A DNA stretch of 64,000 nt from Caballeronia sordidicola (lineage in GTDB: Bacteria; Pseudomonadota; Gammaproteobacteria; Burkholderiales; Burkholderiaceae): the NCBI RefSeq assembly GCF_002220365.1, contig NZ_MTHB01000123.1, positions 1 through 64,000 of the forward strand, in the 5' to 3' direction. Below the pieces are notes generated by a model. That model saw only the letters and a list, made by a program, of their open reading frames with translations. It had not been told where the DNA came from and made no database searches. The position numbers were made by a program, and so were the translations under genes. Below are positions 8,522 to 17,773 of the stretch, in pieces. Within the stretch, counting starts at the first letter, position 1; every line of letters starts with the position of its first letter.

Positions 8522-9497
8522 GTGAGTTCCTTTCACCAACAGTAATCAGTTCTTCAATGCCCCGCCCCATCGCTTTCAGCCTGGGCAGGAAAGACGTTTC
8601 AATTACTTCGCGCGCCGTGTCGCATGCATCTTCGAAAAATGCGCTGTATTCGTCACGGCGCGCGACCAGATAAAGCGACCGCTCAAGCCCCAAGTTGTCC
8701 ACCACATGTGTGGCAACCTCGCTCGCATACGCTGCGCCTTGCAGCAGGCACATCGGCGAAGTCACGGCCCATCCGATACCCTCGGCAACCATCGAAGTCA
8801 GCGCATCGGCGTTGTCGAGTTCCAGACGGATCGGCATACGCAGCTCGATTCGACGCAGGTAGCGCTCGATCTGCATGCCAACCTGAGAGTTCCGGTTAAA
8901 GCGTACGATTGGAAGCGAGTTTGCCAGCGCTCGAACGTCTTCGACGGTTCGGACAGACCTGGGCCGGTCTTTTGGCGTGATGACAAGGTATCGCTCTGAA
9001 AAGAGCCGGTAACGCACCACGTCGTTGGCGTCCATCAGCGCGTCGCTCGTGACGATGAGATCCAGATCCCGCCGTAGCAACGCCTCGCCCTGTTGAGGAC
9101 TCAATCCGGTACGTATGGACAGTTGTGACACTTTCCCCAGCAGATGCTTGGTAAAGACCGAGCCGCAAGTCGCCGCAAACGAGTCGACCAGTCCGATACG
9201 CAAGTCGGGCTTGATTCCCTGCCCTGCTTCGACGACCTGGGCTTTCAGGTTCGCGATTTCCTCGTTCAGTATCGCGCCACGGTTGCGCAACGCTATGCCG
9301 AACGGCGTCAGCGCCAGCGGCCGCGTGGTTCGATTGACGAGGACCACGCCGAGTTCGTCTTCGAGTTGCCGGATGATCTGGGAGACACCCGATTGGGAAA
9401 TGCCCATCCGCGCCGCTGCCCCCGACATGCTCCCCTCCTCCGCGACAGCAACGAAGACTTCTACCGCGTGCATATCAATTGGTTTGTTCGACGACAT
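8514..9497 (-). CDS. LysR-family regulator
   Basis: A 327-residue LysR-type regulator. The winged-helix domain covers residues 8-70 (VEVFVAVAEEGSMSGAAARMGISQSGVSQIIRQLE, shortened here to its core SQSGVSQIIRQLE), and an effector-binding domain follows from about 95. The start at MSSNKPIDMH is preferred over an upstream frame extension because it leaves the usual distance to the HTH. It lies between the MFS gene and aspA on the same strand and overlaps aspA by eight bases, so it probably controls its own operon, perhaps through the palindromes at 11053-11090. Confidence 0.9.
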   Translation of the reverse strand: MSSNKPIDMHAVEVFVAVAEEGSMSGAAARMGISQSGVSQIIRQLEDELGVVLVNRTTRPLALTPFGIALRNRGAILNEEIANLKAQVVEAGQGIKPDLRIGLVDSFAATCGSVFTKHLLGKVSQLSIRTGLSPQQGEALLRRDLDLIVTSDALMDANDVVRYRLFSERYLVITPKDRPRSVRTVEDVRALANSLPIVRFNRNSQVGMQIERYLRRIELRMPIRLELDNADALTSMVAEGIGWAVTSPMCLLQGAAYASEVATHVVDNLGLERSLYLVARRDEYSAFFEDACDTAREVIETSFLPRLKAMGRGIEELITVGERNSHE

Positions 9498-9584
9498 GAT
9501 GGGCTCTTCCCAATGTTGTCCTGGCATGACGCCGCCGGAAACGTCATCTTGCGCGGCGCGTCGGAGCTTCAACTGTTGCCATTT

Positions 9585-10967
9585 TCAATTGCCGTCCGAC
9601 GAAGCGGCAAGTGCGGCACCACGTCCGCCCTCGGCTACAGACTCGCTTTCACTACTTTGATCGGACGTCATGTCCGAAAGGTTTTCACTGCCCGTTTCCG
9701 GCGCAAACACGTGGCAAAAGACACCACCGAATACCAATACACCAACGCACACACCGAGTGCCGAGTGAATGCCAACGTGTTGCATCGCTAGCGGAAGAAG
9801 GAACGTGCTGATAGCCGAACCGAACCGGCTGGAAGCGACTGCCAGCCCGACACCAGATGCACGCAGATGAGTTGGAAAGAGTTCGGGCGGATACACAAAC
9901 TCAAGATTAGCGGCCGCTGAGAGAATACAGGCAAACACACCGAACGCGACCATGGTGCCTATCGGCCCGAATCCCGCGTAAGCGAGTATCGCCAGAGCCA
10001 CCGCTGCGAGGTAGAAAGTTCCAATGAGGAATGCACGGCGCGACAGCTTGTCGACGATCAAGAGACCAACGATCGCTCCCGCGAAAAGCAGGACGTTATA
10101 AATTAAGCCGCCTACGAAGTTGTCCTTGACCTGCAAGGCCTGAAGCACCTTCGGGGAAAACGTGCCCAGCGCGAAATACGGGACGACCTGACAGGTGTAG
10201 AACACACAACCGACCAGCGTGTTCTTGCGCCAGCGGGGCGAGAGCAATTCCGACCATGCGCCGCGCCGTTGCTCGGATATAACCGACGGTTCAGGGATGA
10301 TGACTTCGGGCCCAAATTTGCGACGAATGATTGAAAGCGCCTCGTCGCGCCGCCCGCGTTTCATCAACCACATCGGCGACTCCGGCACGCCCAGCCGGAA
10401 CGGAAGAATGAGCAGTGCCGGGATGCCGCTCGCGGCAAGCATGATGCGCCATGCGTCGGGGCCAATGTCGCGGACGACGAATCCGATGAGGTAGGCGCAG
10501 ACATAGCCCGCAGCCCACGCGGCGGCGAGCACGCTGAGCAAGCGGCCACGGTAACGGCGTGGTGAGAACTCGGTCACGAGTGACTTGCTTACCACGTAGT
10601 CAGCGCCAAGAATCAGTCCCAGCAGCAGGCGAAGGACCAACAGTTGCTCCGGCGAAGTCACGAAATATTGCGCCGCCGATATGACCGCGAACAACAACAT
10701 GTCGAACGCGAAAATGGTTCGTCGTCCGTATTTGTCAGCAATCGGACCGGCGAACATGCTCCCGAGGAACAGGCCCGCCAGGGATGCTGCGCCGAGCAAT
10801 CCCATCCAAAGCGGCGTCAAATGAAGCGACACGGAGGCCATGCTCACCGCGATGCCGATGATCCCCAGCACGAAGCCGTCGCTGAACTGGCCTCCCGTCC
10901 CGCTAAACGCCACTCGCAGATGGAAGCGGCGCAGAGGAAGATCCTCCAGCAAAATCTGTTTGCTCAC
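9585..10967 (-). CDS. MFS transporter (sugar-porter/metabolite:H+ symporter type)
   Basis: A 460-residue inner-membrane transporter with about 12 membrane segments. It has the MFS signature ADKYGRRT between segments 2 and 3 and the PESPMWLMKRGR motif before the central loop, both typical of the sugar-porter/metabolite branch. The GTG start is supported by CAGGAGAT eight bases upstream. It is first in the MFS-LysR-aspA operon, so a dicarboxylate or amino acid that feeds aspartase is a reasonable substrate guess. The C-terminal 40 residues are Ser/Glu-rich and probably cytoplasmic. Confidence 0.88.
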   Translation of the reverse strand: MSKQILLEDLPLRRFHLRVAFSGTGGQFSDGFVLGIIGIAVSMASVSLHLTPLWMGLLGAASLAGLFLGSMFAGPIADKYGRRTIFAFDMLLFAVISAAQYFVTSPEQLLVLRLLLGLILGADYVVSKSLVTEFSPRRYRGRLLSVLAAAWAAGYVCAYLIGFVVRDIGPDAWRIMLAASGIPALLILPFRLGVPESPMWLMKRGRRDEALSIIRRKFGPEVIIPEPSVISEQRRGAWSELLSPRWRKNTLVGCVFYTCQVVPYFALGTFSPKVLQALQVKDNFVGGLIYNVLLFAGAIVGLLIVDKLSRRAFLIGTFYLAAVALAILAYAGFGPIGTMVAFGVFACILSAAANLEFVYPPELFPTHLRASGVGLAVASSRFGSAISTFLLPLAMQHVGIHSALGVCVGVLVFGGVFCHVFAPETGSENLSDMTSDQSSESESVAEGGRGAALAASSDGN

Positions 10968-11052
10968 TTTTATCTCCTGGGACTTTTGTTATCGCGGCGC
11001 GTGGGTCATCGCCTAGAAACAAGTGTAGAGAGACAAATTCAAGAAAATAGCA

Positions 11053-11090
11053 TGTCGGACGACAGTATCAATCAATCTAATACTATGTCG
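11053..11090. promoter_or_regulatory. Candidate LysR operator upstream of the MFS-LysR-aspA operon
   Basis: TGTCGGACGACA (11053-11064) is a palindrome with a 2-base centre. Overlapping it, CGACAGTAT (11060-11068) pairs with ATACTATGTCG (11080-11090) around an 11-base spacer with a 2-base bulge. The site lies about 85-120 bases before the GTG of the operon, in the 273-base gap before the ABC exporter gene. Confidence 0.45.
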
Positions 11091-11240
11091 CGCAGGAGCT
11101 GAAGTTGATTGCGTATAGTCGCGATGTTGGCATGACAACAGGGCACGATCGGTCGGTCCTGTCGACAAACTGCTGATCGCGGCCAGAAAACTTCCGTGGC
11201 AGAAACCGATTTCCGCTGGCCGATGACGGCTCACTCAGCT

Positions 11241-13067
11241 TCACGCAGAGTCGACACGGTCGCGCACAGCACCGCTCTGCCCCATCTGCCCTTGATGCTC
11301 ACCGAACTGCAGCGCAGCCAACTGCGCATAGAGCGGCGAGCTTAGAAGCAGTTCGGCGTGACGGCCCTGCGCGACAATGCGGCCTTGTTCCATCACGACA
11401 ATGCGGTCCGCTTGCTGCACCGTAGCCAAGCGATGCGCGATGACCAGCGTAGTGCGGTTCTGCGCGGCATTGTCGAGCGCCTTTTGCACTAGCCGTTCGC
11501 TCGCTGCATCGAGCGCGCTGGTGGCCTCGTCCAGCAGCAGGATAGGCGGATTCTTCAGGATCGCGCGGGCAATCGCAATGCGCTGGCGCTGTCCGCCAGA
11601 CAGTCGCACGCCGCGCTCGCCCAGGAACGTGTCGTAACCTTGCGGCAGCTCTTCGATAAAACCAGCCGCAGCGGCCATTTCGGCAGCCCGCTGCACCTGC
11701 GCGAGTGTGGCTTCGGGCGCGCCGTAGCGGATGTTGTCGAGCACGCTGCCAGAAAAGATCACCGACTCCTGCAGCACCACCCCGATCTCCCTGCGCAACT
11801 CGACGAGCGGCACTTGCCGCGTGGGCACGCCGTTGATGTGAATGGCACCAGCCTGCGGATCGTAGAAACGCAGCAGCAGTTGGAACAGGGTGGTCTTGCC
11901 GGCCCCGGACGGTCCCACCAGCGCCACATGCTCTCCCGAGCGTACGTCGAGTGAGAGGCTGGAAAGTGCAGCGATACCGGGGCGAGATGGATACGAGAAG
12001 CTGACGTTGTCGAAGCGGATGCCCTCGCCACGCGTCGGCAGCGGTACGGTCGTTTCGGCCTCCACCACCGGCGAGCGCGCAGACAGCAGTTGCAATAGCC
12101 GCTCGGTGGCGCCGGCGGCCCGCTGGAGATCGCCCCACACTTCGGCGACCGCTCCCACCGCACCGGCTGTGAACACCGCGTAGAGGATGAACTGGGACAA
12201 TTGACCGGCCGTCATCCGCCCGTCCAGCACTGCCTGCGCGCCGAGCCAAAGCACGAACACAATCGCAGTGAACACCAGCACGATCACCACCGCGGTCAAC
12301 CAGGCGCGCGCTCGAATGCGCTTGAGCGCCGTCTCAAAGGCCAACTCCACCGCACCGCCAAACCGCCACGCTTCGAAGGGCTCCTGCGTATACGACTGCA
12401 CGGTCGGCATGGCATTAAGGACCTCGCCCGCCACCGCGCTCGCGTTTGCTACCTTGTCCTGGCTCGCGCGCGAAAGCCGGCGCACCCGCCGGCCGAAGAT
12501 AACGATCGGCGCGACCACCACCACCAGCGTGGCGATAATGTAGGCCGACAGCACCGGGCTGGTCACCGCCAGCATCGCCACGCCGCCAACAAGCAGGAAG
12601 AAATTACGCAATCCCAACGACAGGCTGGTGCCCACCACTGTCTGGATCAACGTGGTGTCGGCGGTGAGCCGGGACAGCACCTCTCCGGTCTGCGTGGTCT
12701 CGAAGAATTGCGGACTCATCTCCAGCACGTGGTCGTAGACTGCTCGCCGCAGGTCAGCCGTGACTCGCTCGCCCAGCCAGGATACGAGGTAGAAGCGCAG
12801 CGCCGTGGCGCCGGCCAGTATCAGCGAAACAACTAAGAGTGCGAGAAAATAGCGATCAATGTGTGCCCGATCGCCCCCGGCGAAGCCGCGGTCGATCAGG
12901 TATTTGAATGCCACCGGCAACGCCAGCGTGGCCCCCGCCGACGTCACCAGCGCCAGGAACGCAAGCGCCCATCGCCCGGCATAAGGGCGCAGGAAGGGAA
13001 ACAGGGCAAATAAGGGGCCGATAGCCGGCGAAGGCGACGGCGGAGAAGACAGGACAGCGTCTGGCAT
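11241..13067 (-). CDS. ABC exporter, fused membrane and ATPase domains
   Basis: A 608-residue half-transporter of the MsbA/multidrug type that forms a homodimer in the inner membrane. The six-helix membrane domain covers about 25-325. The nucleotide-binding domain has Walker A GPSGAGKTT at 385-393, Q-loop VVLQESVIFSGS, signature LSGGQ at 489-493, Walker B ILLLDEATSALD and the switch His in VIAHRLATV. Length is normal. No neighbouring lipid A or drug-resistance gene hints at the substrate; lipid-linked or hydrophobic compounds are typical for the family. Confidence 0.93.
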   Translation of the reverse strand: MPDAVLSSPPSPSPAIGPLFALFPFLRPYAGRWALAFLALVTSAGATLALPVAFKYLIDRGFAGGDRAHIDRYFLALLVVSLILAGATALRFYLVSWLGERVTADLRRAVYDHVLEMSPQFFETTQTGEVLSRLTADTTLIQTVVGTSLSLGLRNFFLLVGGVAMLAVTSPVLSAYIIATLVVVVAPIVIFGRRVRRLSRASQDKVANASAVAGEVLNAMPTVQSYTQEPFEAWRFGGAVELAFETALKRIRARAWLTAVVIVLVFTAIVFVLWLGAQAVLDGRMTAGQLSQFILYAVFTAGAVGAVAEVWGDLQRAAGATERLLQLLSARSPVVEAETTVPLPTRGEGIRFDNVSFSYPSRPGIAALSSLSLDVRSGEHVALVGPSGAGKTTLFQLLLRFYDPQAGAIHINGVPTRQVPLVELRREIGVVLQESVIFSGSVLDNIRYGAPEATLAQVQRAAEMAAAAGFIEELPQGYDTFLGERGVRLSGGQRQRIAIARAILKNPPILLLDEATSALDAASERLVQKALDNAAQNRTTLVIAHRLATVQQADRIVVMEQGRIVAQGRHAELLLSSPLYAQLAALQFGEHQGQMGQSGAVRDRVDSA

Positions 13068-13296
13068 GAGGATTCCAAGTGAATCGAAGGTTTCCCCGAT
13101 TGTGCCAGTGCTGCAGATTTGAAGACGGACTGGTCAGCGCCTGTTCTGATCCATCAGTGCTTCCGGGTTCGCTATGTATCGTTCCGGACTGCGTCTATTC
13201 CGCTGCGCCCCGGCCGTTAAATTGCTTGCCGCGTGCTTGCCGCGACTGCCTATCTGTATCAAGATCAAGTCGACTCAACAGGAACAAGCCATTCCC

Positions 13297-13488
13297 ATGA
13301 CAGACAATCCCGATCCCGACAAACTGAAGGGCCCCGGCGGCCTGACGTTACGCCAGATCCATGAACAGGTTCAGAAGAGCGTCGAGCGCGACCGCGAAGC
13401 GCACGCAGCGCGCAACGCCGTCGCTCCACCGAAGGGCAGGTGGCAACGTTGGGTGCGCTACGTGTGGGGGCGCAGCGGCCGTCGCTAG
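13297..13488 (+). CDS. Small conserved hypothetical protein
   Basis: A 63-residue basic protein starting at MTDNPDPDKLKGPGG, with CAGGAA about a dozen bases upstream. It has an amphipathic, charged middle (LRQIHEQVQKSVERDREA) and a Trp/Arg-rich C-terminus (RWQRWVRYVWGRSGRR). I recall similar small proteins in Burkholderia-group genomes but know no function. A longer N-terminal frame is unlikely because it would place a Cys/Leu-rich segment ahead of the hydrophilic start. Confidence 0.55.
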   Translation: MTDNPDPDKLKGPGGLTLRQIHEQVQKSVERDREAHAARNAVAPPKGRWQRWVRYVWGRSGRR

Positions 13489-13624
13489 CGGCGGCCGCCA
13501 AGAGATCTGCCTGTCACAACGTCGATTCGGAAGCAACCTTATCCCGCCGAGCTCGGCCGGCCGCTGCGTTTGACGCCCGACGGAACCACAGTGGCTCCAC
13601 GCCGGGCACAATCACCCGTCCAGA

Positions 13625-14371
13625 TCAGCGCATGCCGCCGCTCGCGACAACGTGTTCACCCGTCATCCAGCGCGAGTCGTCCGACGCAAGAAACACTGCG
13701 ATCGACGCGATGTCGTCCGGCTGGCCCAGTCGGCCAAGCGGAGTCTGGGCAAGCGCCCACGCATCAAGGTCGGAGCCGATTATCCCTGCGCTTTGGGTAC
13801 CCTCGGTCACCACTACGCCGGGATTGATCGAGTTCACCCGAATTTTCCTGGGGCCCAGTTCTCGCGCCAGCACGCCGGTGATCGCGTCGACTGCGCCTTT
13901 CGTGCCGCTATAGACGGCACTTGCTGGCGGCGTAATGCGGCTGACGACAGAGCTGACATTGATGATGCTACCTCCCTCGCCCAGATGACCCACGGCGGCC
14001 TGCGTGGTAAGCAGCACGCCTAAAACGTTGGTATTGAACTGTTTGTGGAAGTGTTCTTCGGTGATTTCTTCGATCGGTGAGAATTCGTAGACACCCGAAT
14101 TGTTGACCAGGATGTCGAGGCGTCCGAACGTCTCGATGGCCGCGTTGACAATACCTTTCGCGTCTGCTGCTTTCGACACATCGCCGCCAACGGCGACTGC
14201 TCGTCCGTCCGCCGCGGTAATCGCTGCAACAACGGCATCGGCGCCCGCTTTACTGCTTGCATAGTTGACGACGACCGCAGCGCCCTCTGCTGCGAGTGCC
14301 TTGGCGATAGCGGCTCCAATACCCTTGGACGCGCCTGTGACAACGGCTACCTTACCTGTGAGCTTGCTCAT
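13625..14371 (-). CDS. SDR oxidoreductase (FabG-like)
   Basis: A 248-residue classical SDR with TGASKGIG at about 12-19, VNNSG (variant of NNAG) near 90 and YSGTKGAVD giving the YxxxK pair near 153-157. The start at MSKLTGK is fixed by CAAGGAAA seven bases upstream. It resembles glucose 1-dehydrogenase/3-oxoacyl-ACP reductase-like enzymes that occur as accessory genes; the true substrate is unknown. It is a single gene followed downstream by nothing on its strand. Confidence 0.9.
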   Translation of the reverse strand: MSKLTGKVAVVTGASKGIGAAIAKALAAEGAAVVVNYASSKAGADAVVAAITAADGRAVAVGGDVSKAADAKGIVNAAIETFGRLDILVNNSGVYEFSPIEEITEEHFHKQFNTNVLGVLLTTQAAVGHLGEGGSIINVSSVVSRITPPASAVYSGTKGAVDAITGVLARELGPRKIRVNSINPGVVVTEGTQSAGIIGSDLDAWALAQTPLGRLGQPDDIASIAVFLASDDSRWMTGEHVVASGGMR

Positions 14372-14524
14372 GATCGTTTCCTTGAAGAGATTGGGTACCG
14401 TGGACAATGACTGGCTGTTTCTCGGACCAATCGATTTGCGTTGGTGCAAATGTAGACATCTCTTCGGCCGCGATAAAGCGGCGCAAAACGAATTGACTGG
14501 ATGGATTTGACGAACAATTAAACG

Positions 14525-15205
14525 TCAGGATATTTTGACCGAGAGCTCCGTCCCCCCTTTGATGGGCAAATTGACGGACAGAAAGCCGTTCGAAGGATCC
14601 CGAATGAAGTCGACATAGTCCGGCTCGCCGTTATCGTTCATCAGGAAGGCACCAATCCTGAGTTGTGGCGCCACGATCTCGATGACCTGCCGGGCTAGCG
14701 ATGGTCCCGACGCCAGCGGCCAACCATCGATGAGCGCGAAATCGACAGGACCTCCAAGATCTTTGAGTGTCTCGCGACCGTCGCCCTCGCGAATATCCAC
14801 ATAGCGGCTCAATCCGGCTTCGGCGATATTTTGTCTTGCGGTCGCCACCTTTGACGGAACCAGTTCGGAACCGATCACCGTACCTTCGCCGTTGTCGCGC
14901 ATCGCTGCAGCGAAATAGAGCGTCGAAAATCCGACCGAGGTCGCGAACTCCACCACTTTCTTCGCGCGTATGGCGCGGCAAAGCAGGTAGATCAGATCGC
15001 CCTGGGCGGGAAATATTGAAAAACCGTAGCCGGCATAATCGGCTGGATCACAGTCCGGATTGGCACGTGGACCACCATCTTCCGGATAACGCTGTGAAGC
15101 CCACACTCGATCGATCACAGCATTGACCTGTGCATCTTGAAGGGGACTTTGCCCCTTGGCGGTTCGGGCTTCACGAAGAAATTTTTCGATCGAGTCGGTA
15201 TTCAT
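14525..15205 (-). CDS. SAM-dependent O-methyltransferase family protein
   Basis: A 226-residue class I methyltransferase of the O-methyltransferase family 3 type (related to catechol and caffeoyl-CoA O-methyltransferases). The SAM-binding region is VVEFATSVGFSTLYFAAA near 87-104, and the acidic motif is GPVDFALIDGWP near 155-166. GAGG lies ten bases before the ATG. No pathway neighbours show the acceptor. Confidence 0.82.
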   Translation of the reverse strand: MNTDSIEKFLREARTAKGQSPLQDAQVNAVIDRVWASQRYPEDGGPRANPDCDPADYAGYGFSIFPAQGDLIYLLCRAIRAKKVVEFATSVGFSTLYFAAAMRDNGEGTVIGSELVPSKVATARQNIAEAGLSRYVDIREGDGRETLKDLGGPVDFALIDGWPLASGPSLARQVIEIVAPQLRIGAFLMNDNGEPDYVDFIRDPSNGFLSVNLPIKGGTELSVKIS

Positions 15206-15781
15206 CAGTCAGGCCTCTAGTGAAAATTGAAAGGAATGTCATGTCCAAAAAGCCGGGGCCGTTGCAAGATCGAAAGTCTCGCCCGATACAACTCGCTTCG
15301 CCTGGATCACTGCGGCGCTTCCAGAGGGCGTGGCGAAGCATGGCGTGGCTTGCGCGACGCCATTGCTCAGGTCCCTGAAATGAGGACGTTTCAAATGCGG
15401 GAATATTGTGGACAACGAGGATTAATCGAGCGGCGACTCGCACGGCCTACGCTGCAGCCAAAGGGCTTACGGGTACCGCAAATTCGGCGCACACTTGCAG
15501 TCCTGCTCGCACTAGCAGACTCGCGTCAGGTGCGTGAAGATATCAGGCGCCCGCTTCCGGGAGATAAGCTTGCCGAGAAAGCCGCAAGGCCCGAAGCTTC
15601 TTTGAGTCAGCCGTTCCACTATGTCGCTCGTGCTTTCGTTGGCTTATGTCTTACCGTATGACCTCACGGCGGCGCAGTCACACTGCCCTCGTTTAAGGCC
15701 TGTCGTCCGCTGCCACGGCCCGCTAAACCAGCGGAGTTCACGCACAACGCAAGTCACTCTGGTTGTCGGGAGAACGAAAAA
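15206..15781. other. Gap between divergent genes, no recognisable gene
   Basis: A 576-base region between the leftward methyltransferase and the rightward hydrolase. The open frames in it lack good start signals and resemble nothing I know. It must contain the two divergent promoters; the hydrolase ribosome-binding site GGGAGAA is at 15767-15773. Confidence 0.4.
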
Positions 15782-16870
15782 ATGAACCTTGCTCTGCTGG
15801 CGAAACGCGGATTCATCCGTCCTGCAATAGCGCTCCTGTCCTGCTGCGTGGCCACGTGGCCCGCAACGACTTTCCCGCAAACCATCCAGCCTGGCGCTCC
15901 CTATCCAGTCGGGATGAAACAGCTGGAATACGTGGACAAGGCACAGGGCAACCGGCACCTGGCGCTCACGCTGTTCTACCCAGCTGTACTTAACAACTCC
16001 GACGTGCCGACGCGCATGGTTTTCTTTACCAACCTGCACCTCTACAAGAACGCGCACGTGGTGTCCGACAATATAAAACGTCCGCTCATCATGTTCTCGC
16101 ATGGGCATGGCAGTAACGGAATCTACTACGCCTGGTTTGCCGAGTTCATGGCGTCGCGCGGATATATCGTGGCCACGCTGTATCACTACCGCGCCAACAC
16201 TTACGACGCAACGATCATGTACACGAGGAGCAAGCTCTGGCAACGCCCTGTCGACATCAGCAAGGACATCACGTTTCTCCTGAACGATAAAGCCTGGGGA
16301 CCGCATATCGATCCGAATCGAATCGGCGTCGCTGGCCATTCGCAGGGAGGCTTCACGTCGCTCTGGATTGGTGGCGCAATGGTGAACCCAGACAAGTACC
16401 TCGCCTATCAACGCGCCTGGAAGAACAACGCGTTGGTGCCGGCGTCACTGCGCAAGGCGTTGCCGCTCGACGCCAAGCCGGCGCTCAAGGTGGCCGACAG
16501 CCGGGTCAAGGCGGTTTTCGCGATGGCGCCAGGTGACTTGCCGGGCTTCGGAATGGACGAGCAAGGAGTTGCTCAACTGAAGGTGCCCGCCTATATCATC
16601 GTTGGCGCGAGGGACACACAGGCGCCGCCTGAAGAGAATGCCGAATTCGCGGCCAAGTATGCTCCCCACGCTCAACTGGATGTGATGCCAGGCTTGGTCG
16701 ACCATGAAATTTTCGCCAACGAATGCGACCAGGAAGGAAGGGACACGTGGCCGGAAGCGTGTATCGATGCGCCTGGAATAGACCGCACCAACCTGCACGA
16801 GTACATAGGCAATGCAGCGCTGACGTTTTTCGATACCAACCTGAACGTTCAGCGAAGCCCGCAAAACTAG
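15782..16870 (+). CDS. Exported alpha/beta hydrolase (PAF-acetylhydrolase/chlorophyllase-like)
   Basis: A 362-residue secreted serine hydrolase. The signal peptide spans about residues 1-34. The oxyanion region is FSHGHGSN near 104, the nucleophile elbow GHSQGG near 180 carries the catalytic Ser, the acid is probably Asp in VGARDTQAPP, and the His lies in LVDHEIF. This order fits alpha/beta hydrolases of the dienelactone hydrolase/PAF-acetylhydrolase group. It is a monocistronic gene; natural substrate unknown. Confidence 0.85.
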   Translation: MNLALLAKRGFIRPAIALLSCCVATWPATTFPQTIQPGAPYPVGMKQLEYVDKAQGNRHLALTLFYPAVLNNSDVPTRMVFFTNLHLYKNAHVVSDNIKRPLIMFSHGHGSNGIYYAWFAEFMASRGYIVATLYHYRANTYDATIMYTRSKLWQRPVDISKDITFLLNDKAWGPHIDPNRIGVAGHSQGGFTSLWIGGAMVNPDKYLAYQRAWKNNALVPASLRKALPLDAKPALKVADSRVKAVFAMAPGDLPGFGMDEQGVAQLKVPAYIIVGARDTQAPPEENAEFAAKYAPHAQLDVMPGLVDHEIFANECDQEGRDTWPEACIDAPGIDRTNLHEYIGNAALTFFDTNLNVQRSPQN

Positions 16871-17302
16871 TCGATCCACAACAAGGTATGCATGGGTATC
16901 GAATGACCGAATCCAACCGAACCCGGTCCGACCTTGAACTGGCGGAGCGGTCCGCCATTATCCGGTCCGCGTCGGGCAGAAGTCGACCCGCTTCCACCCT
17001 TCGACCTGACGCGACTTCAACGGCTGCTTCAAAGGTACGACGGTCGCACCTACGCTTCAGGGACTTCGATTGACGCGGAACAGTCTAACTTGGAGCGATG
17101 TTTTTATCGTCGGCTCGCGACCGATTTTCGACGATCTTTACCACAGGGGCAATTCACAACCGGCGAGAAAATTCATGGATCGAAGTCGATCTGAGCAGAC
17201 TTCTTCGGTTCGCCGCGAACGTTTGATGTGGTTCGAACATCCGATCATAACAATCGACGATAAGCAATCGCGCCTAATGACGAGAGTGGGTAATTTATCG
17301 CA
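16871..17302. other. Gap between convergent genes, no recognisable gene
   Basis: These 432 bases separate the hydrolase from the convergent ester-cyclase-like gene. I found no supported gene, RNA or strong terminator; short open frames here are Ser/Arg-rich and look non-coding. Confidence 0.4.
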
Positions 17303-17689
17303 CTAAAGCTGAGCTTCGATAGCCGCCTTATCTATAACTGACCATACTTGCTCGATCCTTCCTTCGCGAAATTGATAGAACACATTCTCAGTAAAGGAAA
17401 CTTTCTTCCCGTGCACAGGAAGGCCAAGGAATATTCCCTTTGGTGTACAGACGAAACCTAGCCGGCTCGCTACACAAAGCGAATCGGAAATCAGCAAATG
17501 AATGTTGAAATAGAGGTCCGGAATTTCACTAAAGTCTCTCTCCAGCATTGCGCGATAACCTGATAAGCCAATCCGCTGATCGTTGTAGTGCACGTCTTCA
17601 TGAACGAACTGTCCCAATTGCAGCCAATCCTGCTTGTTCAGGCAGGCAATGTAGCCTCGATAGACGGTGGAGAGGTCGATTTTATCCAT
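17303..17689 (-). CDS. SnoaL/ester-cyclase-like protein (NTF2 fold)
   Basis: A 128-residue protein of the SnoaL-like polyketide/ester cyclase family: a short cone-shaped NTF2 fold with HEDVHYNDQRIGLSGYRAML early and the conserved closing pattern FTENVFYQFREGRIEQVWSV, given here in part (FREGRIEQVWSV). AGGGTAA precedes the ATG. It follows a LysR gene on the same strand by 84 bases and may be controlled by it. Members act on many small molecules, so no substrate is proposed. Confidence 0.83.
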   Translation of the reverse strand: MDKIDLSTVYRGYIACLNKQDWLQLGQFVHEDVHYNDQRIGLSGYRAMLERDFSEIPDLYFNIHLLISDSLCVASRLGFVCTPKGIFLGLPVHGKKVSFTENVFYQFREGRIEQVWSVIDKAAIEAQL

Positions 17690-17773
17690 GGAGTTACCCT
17701 GTCCTTTTACGAGGGTCCCTGCTGCAAAGCGGGGACGAGTTCAAGTTTCACACCAGCGGTATACATTGTCGCG

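Noticed and set aside
15644..16411. Minus-strand open frame opposite the exported hydrolase
   Set aside because: No ribosome-binding site or motif; opposite a hydrolase with a full catalytic triad.
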